Shown here piece by piece: positions 60,201 to 64,000 of a stretch of DNA of 64,000 nucleotides. A program made the translations under genes and the position numbers. Source of the stretch: Streptomyces sp. NBC_01485 (GTDB lineage Bacteria; Actinomycetota; Actinomycetes; Streptomycetales; Streptomycetaceae); NCBI RefSeq assembly GCF_036227125.1, contig NZ_CP109435.1:2604001-2668000 (forward strand). The letters are read 5' to 3'. Every line of letters begins with the position of its first letter. The stretch's first letter is position 1. Under the pieces are notes generated by a model. The model was not told the origin of the DNA. It ran no database searches and saw only the letters and a program-made list of their open reading frames with translations.

Positions 60201-62817
60201 GCCGCAGGACGTGATGCACCCCGGCTGGGGCATGTCCGAGACCTGTTCGGTGGTCACCGACAGTGTGCTGCCCGCCGAGCCGCCGGGCCACGACGAGTCG
60301 TTCGTCAGCTGCGGGCTGCCGTATCCCGGGTTCGCCATGCGGATCGTCGACGGCGAGGACACCGTCCTGGCCGAGGGCGACGTCGGCCGGCTCCAGGTGC
60401 GCGGGACCTCGGTCACCCGGGGCTACCACGACAACGCGAAGGCGAACGCGGAGTCGTTCGCGGCGGACGGCTGGTTCGACACCGGCGACCTGGCCTTCCT
60501 GCGCGGCGGTGAGCTGTACATCACCGGCCGGGCCAAGGACGTCATCATCGTCAACGGCGTCAACCACTTCAGTCACGAGATCGAGTCCTGCGTCGAGGAA
60601 CTCCCCTGCGTGGTACGGAGTTTCACGGCCGCCGTCGCGGTCCGCTCCGATCCGTCCGCGAGCACCGACGAACTCGTCCTCTACTTCCACCTCGCCGAGG
60701 GCCACGACCTCGCCGCCGCCCTGCGCGAGATCGGCGGCAAGGTGACCCGGGAGATCGGCGTGAGCCCGGCCTTCCTCGTCCCCGTCGGCCCCGGGGACAT
60801 CCCGAAGACCGAGATCGGGAAGATCCAGCGCACCAAGCTCCGCAAGAGTTTCGAGGCAGGGGACTTCGACGAGGCGGTGCGCGGGGCCCAACTGCTGCTC
60901 GGCGGCGCGGCCACCCTGCCGGACTGGTTCCTGCGGCCGGTGTGGCAGCGGGCCGACGCCCTGCGCCCGCCGCTCAGCGCGGCGGGGCGGCACGTCCTCG
61001 TGCTGGCCGGGCGCGAACCCGAGGCCGCCGCACGCGTGGCCGGCCGGCTGCGCGCAGGGGGCGGGCTGTGCACGGTGGTCACCGAGGGGCCGGCGTACGA
61101 GCGGATCGACGCCGCCGCCTACCGGGTACGGCCCACCGAAATGGGCGACTTCGCAGCCGTGCTGGAACGGCTCGACGCCGACGGGCGCGAGGTCGACGCC
61201 GTACTCCGGCTCGGCTCGGCCGACGGCGCCGACCCCGCCGAGTCCCTGCTCGCCTTCGTCCGCGCGCTGATCGTCCGCCATGATCCGAAGCGCCCGCTGC
61301 CCCTGCTGTACGCCACGGCCGGCGCGCACGCCGTCACGCCGCACGACCGGGCGCGCTGCGACCACGCCACGTCCGTGGGGCTGCTCAAGTCCCTGCGCGA
61401 GGAGCAGCCCTGGCTGCGGGGCGTCCATGTCGACGTGGCCCCGGACTGGGACGTGGACGCGCTGCTCGGCGAGCTGACGGCCGCGCCCGGGGAGGCCGAG
61501 GTCGCCCACCGCGACGGCCACCGGTACGTACGCCGCCTGGCGCCGCTGCCCGACCCGCCGCCGCGCACCCTGCCGTCCACCGCCGGATTCCACCTGGTCA
61601 GCGGCGGCCTCGGCGGGGTGGGCGTCGAGATCGCCGAGCATCTGCTCCAGACGCCCGGTACGAGGCTGCTGCTGCTCGGCCGCGGTGAGCCCGGCGACGA
61701 GGCGGCGCGGCTCGCCCGGCTCGGGGACGTGCGCTGGGCGCGGGCCGACGTCACCGACACCGCGCAGGTGCGGGCCGCCGTACGCGAGGCGGGCGAGGCG
61801 TGGGGCGTGCCCCTGACCTCGGTGCTGCATCTGGCCGGCGCCTTCGACGAGCGGCCGGTGAGCGAGCTCGACACGAAGAGCTGGCGCACCGCTCTGGACG
61901 CGAAGGTGCGGGGCGCCTGGGCGCTGCACGAGATCGCGGTGGAGCACCCGGTCGACTCCTTCGTCACCTTCTCCTCCGTCAACGGCTACTTCGGCGGCGC
62001 GCTGAACTCCGCGTACTCGGCCGCCAACGCGTTCCTGGACGCGCTGGCCGTGCACCGCCGTCACCTGGGGCTGCCCGGGCAGAGCCTGGCCTGGAGCATG
62101 TGGCGCGAGCGGGGCATGAGCCGCGGCTACGGGCTCACCTCGCTGACCGAGGCCCGGGGCTACCGGGTCCTCGACCCGGCCATGGCGGTGCGCTCGTTCG
62201 ACTTCGCGCGCTCCCTGGACGAGCCGCACGTCCTGATCGGCGCCGACCGTACGGCGCCGTGGGTGCGCAGTCACGTCGTGGGCCCGGTACGGCAGGTGCG
62301 GCGGCTCGCGGCGCGGGTCGCCCTCGACGAGGGCACCGACCTCGGCGCGCTGCATCGCGAGGCGGCCCGCAGCGCGGTGGGCGACGCGTGGGTGCTGCGG
62401 TCGGCCGGCACGGCCGCCGACCGGCCCGAGGCCGCGGAGGCCGGCGAGGAGTCGCGCCGTCTGGAGACCAGGCTCGCCGCGCTCTGGTGCGCGGTGCTGG
62501 GCCGGGACCGGGTCGGCCGGGACGACAACTTCTTCGGCCTGGGCGGCAATTCGCTGCTCCTGGTCGGCGCGCAGGCGGCGATCAACAAGGAACTGGGCTG
62601 CGAGCTGAGCGTGGTGGACCTGTTCGCGCATCCGACGGTGCGGGCGCTCGCCCGCCACCTGGCCGAGAGCGGAGCCGGCGCCACCGAGGTAGAGGCGGCA
62701 CCCGAGCCCGGCCGGCCCACCGGCCTGGACCGGGCCAGGCAGCAGGCGCAGCGGCAGCGGGCGGCCCGCGGCGCCCGGCGCTCCGTACGGGACCGGAAGG
62801 ACCGAACCGATGGCTGA
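54262..62817 (+). CDS. NRPS: C - A - T - C - AL - KR - T
   Basis: The 2851-residue protein starts at ATG 54262 (GAGGGTTGG upstream). C1 has LSGAQEGLWFAG and HHILLDG (about 138), EntF-like. A1: HTSGSTGRPKG (about 610), NMYGITETT, NGKLD; the specificity residues I read (D,V,W,S,V,A,M,V,H,K) are nearest to threonine-type codes. T1: GGHSL (about 1011). C2: HHSAADG (about 1197). A vestigial adenylation tail follows (LPRTAQGALDVDALRALP), then an AMP-ligase domain with MTSGSTGLPKA (about 1836), GWGMSET, GRAKDVIIVNG and TEIGKIQR. KR: GGLGGVG (about 2447) and NSAYSAAN. T2: GGNSL (about 2759). The KR should reduce the tethered acyl group to a hydroxyacyl. The basic C-terminus likely docks to the next PKS, whose start overlaps by 8 nt. 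Confidence 0.92.
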   Translation: MAVQQHEHRPLSGAQEGLWFAGRLAAHAAAYNTGEYVEIHGPVDTGLFETALRRTVGEADTFALRFVETPDGPRCVVADDPDAWPLHRVDVAAEPDPQAAARDWIRRDLATPTDLVAGPLFSHALITLGPDRFVWFLRAHHILLDGYSYKLVARRLADTYTALAAGREPEPAGFEPVARLQAEEAAYAASERHDRDRAYWASRLAALPDPVRLTERTAPPEAPFLRRTHDLTPAENEALGAAAVRLGVSPTDLLVGAVTAYLHRMTGADDMVLGLSTMSRLGSAALRTPGTASDILPLRVTASPTAPVGDLVRSVAEELRSLRRHQQYRGESVRRDLGLMGAGRGVHGPVVNVVPFAEDLTFAGHPTTSHHLSGGAVEDLQISVRPGAEAGGRWLAFDANPAVYEQAELDTHLRRFLHLLDQLVAGDGQSALADVSMLLPGEEPRTRPLRTYTVTGTLTGRFEEQAARVPHAVAVTCEGEHLGYAELNADANRLARLLVERGAGPGTAVALALPRGARLIVALLAVLKTGAAYLPLDTGHPAERLRLVTEDVPPAVLVTDAGTAGALPAIPAPTVVLGDPETDADLAARPPGDLTDADRTGPTGPDDLAYIIHTSGSTGRPKGVPIPHSNVLRLFEASDEHYDFGADDVWSLFHSYAFDVSVWEIWGALLYGGRLVVVPSAVTRSPRDFLRLLREERVTVLSQTPSAFEHLMRSDLDGERAETALRYVVFAGEALRMERLRPWADRYGLDAPALINMYGITETTVHSTFQRVTRAHLDDPRHASVIGVALDDLCIHLLDQSLRPVPPGVTGEIHVSGAGLAPGYHARPELTAERFVQDPFGPPGTAMYRSGDLARRRADGTLEYIGRADQQVKIRGFRIEPGEIQAVLAEYAEVASAAVVARRTAGGDPQLVAYAVPAAGHRPDPAELRARLAEQLPAHLVPAACVLIDTLPLTANGKLDVRALPEPDFTDAATGQRPTTPEQALVCRLFAEVLGLPGDSVGVSADFFDLGGHSLLAVTLLARLRAEAGRDIPMTVLFDTPTPAALALRLTQESASALRLPPLVAAARPERVPLSFAQERMWFLNRLDGAAATYNIPLAVPLEHDLDEEALRAALADVVDRHESLRTVFADDGDGAHQRILPPGTLRPQLLVVDCPDEEVDAQAAVAGRHRFDLTRESALWAALVGAGARRTLLLVLHHSAADGWSLRPLAEDLSAAYEARREGRAPLDEPLPVQYADYALWQRAVLAPAPEGPGRLEQLTGFWREALAGLPEESALPADRARPAVSGGAGASVSATVDAALHERLERLADAEGASLFMVLHTAVAALLSRWGAGTDLAIGTPVAARSEAALDDVIGLVTNTLVLRTDASDDPAFRELLARNRRFDLAALDHQDLPFDLLVDALNPPRHPARHPLFQVMLALQNNEPAVLRLDGRRTPLRPTATGTAKFDLFVDVMVRRDEQGTSDGLDLHVEYATDLFAPQTAVRFTESLSAVLGAVCADPALRVSELPARGPLPQSLAGDPAAAALEVAGVRDAVAPAPREGSAAPALYVVPGRATAPGQVERSLDAPHVIAVNGLPRTAQGALDVDALRALPAVDAAAAARWERELAQLPGVREARVELEDMPEELGRIHPGPPRPENRPETSSGPGSGSRPGRVPALSEGPALPEPSVPSWAAALTRAAAKPHGEIVHVRADGTETRRGYASLVQEASRVLAALRQKGLRPGDQVVLQCSDTEDFVAVLWGCVLGGFVAVPLTVPASYATPSAAVTKLEGIWRMLDRPWIVASPSDAPGLRELAERDGWPGLRLTTADALREAPEDRDWHEAAPDDLILMLMTSGSTGLPKAVRITHRGALTRSAATEAMNGLGEHDVSLNWIPLDHVTGVVMFHLRDVYLGCRQVHAPTAWILQDPLRWADLADRHRVSVTWAPNFAFGLFAEQAHRFGGRTWDLSPMRLVMNAGEVVVASAARRFLHVLRPFGMPQDVMHPGWGMSETCSVVTDSVLPAEPPGHDESFVSCGLPYPGFAMRIVDGEDTVLAEGDVGRLQVRGTSVTRGYHDNAKANAESFAADGWFDTGDLAFLRGGELYITGRAKDVIIVNGVNHFSHEIESCVEELPCVVRSFTAAVAVRSDPSASTDELVLYFHLAEGHDLAAALREIGGKVTREIGVSPAFLVPVGPGDIPKTEIGKIQRTKLRKSFEAGDFDEAVRGAQLLLGGAATLPDWFLRPVWQRADALRPPLSAAGRHVLVLAGREPEAAARVAGRLRAGGGLCTVVTEGPAYERIDAAAYRVRPTEMGDFAAVLERLDADGREVDAVLRLGSADGADPAESLLAFVRALIVRHDPKRPLPLLYATAGAHAVTPHDRARCDHATSVGLLKSLREEQPWLRGVHVDVAPDWDVDALLGELTAAPGEAEVAHRDGHRYVRRLAPLPDPPPRTLPSTAGFHLVSGGLGGVGVEIAEHLLQTPGTRLLLLGRGEPGDEAARLARLGDVRWARADVTDTAQVRAAVREAGEAWGVPLTSVLHLAGAFDERPVSELDTKSWRTALDAKVRGAWALHEIAVEHPVDSFVTFSSVNGYFGGALNSAYSAANAFLDALAVHRRHLGLPGQSLAWSMWRERGMSRGYGLTSLTEARGYRVLDPAMAVRSFDFARSLDEPHVLIGADRTAPWVRSHVVGPVRQVRRLAARVALDEGTDLGALHREAARSAVGDAWVLRSAGTAADRPEAAEAGEESRRLETRLAALWCAVLGRDRVGRDDNFFGLGGNSLLLVGAQAAINKELGCELSVVDLFAHPTVRALARHLAESGAGATEVEAAPEPGRPTGLDRARQQAQRQRAARGARRSVRDRKDRTDG

Positions 62818-64000
62818 GCCCACCACCGAGCCGGACGAGGAGCTGCCCGCCGTCGCCGTGATCGGCATGGCGGCGCGCTTCCCGGGCGCGGACGACGTCG
62901 ACGCGTTCTGGGAGAACCTGGCCGCGGGCCGGGAGGCGGTGCGTCCGGTCACCGACGAGGAGTTCCTCGCGGCGGGCGGCGACCCGGCGGACCTCGACGA
63001 CCCGACCCTGATCCGGATGGCGTCCGTGGTCGAGGGCATCGACCTCTTCGACGCGGACTTCTTCGGCATGAGCCCCGCCGAGGCGGCCGTCGTCGACCCG
63101 CAGCAGCGGCTGCTGCTGGAGCTGGCGTACCACGCGCTGGAGGACGCGGGGCAGGTGGGCGAGGCGCAGGAGACCACCACCGGCGTCTACGCGGGCGCCG
63201 GCGACAGCCGCTACTACCCGGCGCACGTCCATCCCCGGTTCGCCGGTCAGCCGGGGTCGGTGGCGCTGGTGCACGCGGCCACGGCCAACTCGCTCGGCAC
63301 GCTGGCCACCCGGGTCTCCTACGAACTCGGGCTCACCGGGCCGAGTCTGTCGCTGCAGACGGCGTGCTCCACGGCGCTGGTGGCGCTGCACACCGCGTGC
63401 CAGGACCTGCTGGACCACCGCGTCGACCTGGCGCTCGCCGGGGCGGTGTCCCTGAACCCCTCGGCGGTTCTCGGCTACCGGCACGTGCCGGACGGGCCGT
63501 TCTCGCCGGACGGGCGCTGCCGGGCCTTCTCGGCGGACGCGGCCGGCACCTCCTCGGGCAACGGGGGCGGGGTGGTCGTACTGAAGCGGCTGGAGGACGC
63601 GCTCGCCGACGGTGACCGGATCCGGGCCGTGGTGCGGGGCTCGGCGGTCAACAACGACGGGCGCCGCAAGGTCGGGTTCACCGCGCCCAGCGGGCCCGGC
63701 CAGACCGAGGTGATCCTCGCCGCGCAGGCGCAGGCCGACATCGACGCCGGCACGATCGGGCTGGTCGAGGCGCACGGCACCGCCACCCGGATCGGCGATC
63801 CGATCGAGGTGGCGGCGCTGACCGAGGCGTTCCGGCAGAGCACGGACCGGCGCGGGTTCTGCGCGCTGGGCTCGGTGAAGACCAACATCGGGCATCTCGG
63901 CGCGGCGGCCGGCATGGCCGGCCTCGTCAAGGCCGTACTCGCCCTCGAACACCGGCGGATACCACCCAGCCTGCACTTCGGCACGCCGAATCCGCTGATC
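62810..64000 (+). CDS. PKS with N-terminal KS, incomplete at window end
   Basis: 397 codons are visible from an ATG that overlaps the NRPS stop by 8 nt, so the two are translationally coupled. The KS begins AVAVIGMAARFPGADDVDAFW and has [22 protein letters not shown] with the active cysteine, EAHGTATRIGDP with histidine and KTNIGHLGAAAGMAG, so it should be active. The sequence type (IPPSLHFGTPNP) is that of KS domains in hybrid NRPS-PKS lines that take over from a peptidyl carrier, unlike the module KS domains at 25-47 kb. It would extend the NRPS intermediate by one unit. Downstream domains (AT, ACP, perhaps TE) lie outside the window. Confidence 0.93.
   Translation, partial: MAEPTTEPDEELPAVAVIGMAARFPGADDVDAFWENLAAGREAVRPVTDEEFLAAGGDPADLDDPTLIRMASVVEGIDLFDADFFGMSPAEAAVVDPQQRLLLELAYHALEDAGQVGEAQETTTGVYAGAGDSRYYPAHVHPRFAGQPGSVALVHAATANSLGTLATRVSYELGLTGPSLSLQTACSTALVALHTACQDLLDHRVDLALAGAVSLNPSAVLGYRHVPDGPFSPDGRCRAFSADAAGTSSGNGGGVVVLKRLEDALADGDRIRAVVRGSAVNNDGRRKVGFTAPSGPGQTEVILAAQAQADIDAGTIGLVEAHGTATRIGDPIEVAALTEAFRQSTDRRGFCALGSVKTNIGHLGAAAGMAGLVKAVLALEHRRIPPSLHFGTPNPLI

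Overview
The window is very GC-rich, with strong third-position GC bias, frequent GTG starts, Tat-type and lipoprotein export signals and dispersed intergenic repeats. It looks like a Streptomyces (or close actinomycete) chromosome. No rRNA, tRNA, CRISPR array, transposase or origin was found.

Region 1 (1-14862) is ordinary chromosomal sequence: the end of a DyP peroxidase and an FTR1 iron permease (efeB/efeU), a lipoprotein, a prim-pol-like protein, a TetR regulator with a palindromic operator, a Gfo/Idh/MocA oxidoreductase, a Bcr/CflA-type efflux pump, a serine hydrolase, an Rsm22-family methyltransferase, secreted PhoD, an SDR, a D-Ala-D-Ala carboxypeptidase, a zinc-ribbon protein, a SnoaL-like protein, a DoxX protein and a MazG-like protein.

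Region 2 (14887-22041, minus strand) is a compact three-gene operon with lower GC than its neighbours. In transcription order it encodes a membrane-anchored NACHT NTPase carrying a second AAA ATPase, then (by ATGA stop/start overlap) a fusion of a STAND/AAA-like ATPase with a GT-B glycosyltransferase, then a membrane-anchored protein with an IGGP-type domain. The NACHT gene has three TTA codons. I do not recognise this set as a described system. It is the best candidate here for a new NLR-like conflict or defence system.

Region 3 (22498-52532) is a cis-AT modular type I PKS: a loading protein plus five extension modules on four further proteins, ending in a thioesterase. An SRPBCC protein and a glutamine-dependent asparagine-synthetase-like amidotransferase follow. 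The last two modules have no reductive domains, so TE release should give a beta,delta-diketo acid. Amidation and ring closure would then give a 4-hydroxy-2-pyridone, the logic established for piericidin. The line is odd: the loading KS is a relic without its cysteine, the loading AT has Trp in place of the malonate-binding Arg, and the ATs of modules 1 and 5 are shrunken and lack the nucleophilic serine.

Region 4 (52609-64000) probably starts a second cluster. A PapA-like stand-alone condensation-fold acyltransferase (minus) diverges, across a spacer with five 14-nt degenerate repeats, from a 2851-residue NRPS (C-A-T-C-AL-KR-T). This is translationally coupled to a PKS that runs off the window. 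The order recalls the antimycin-type AntC/AntD pair.
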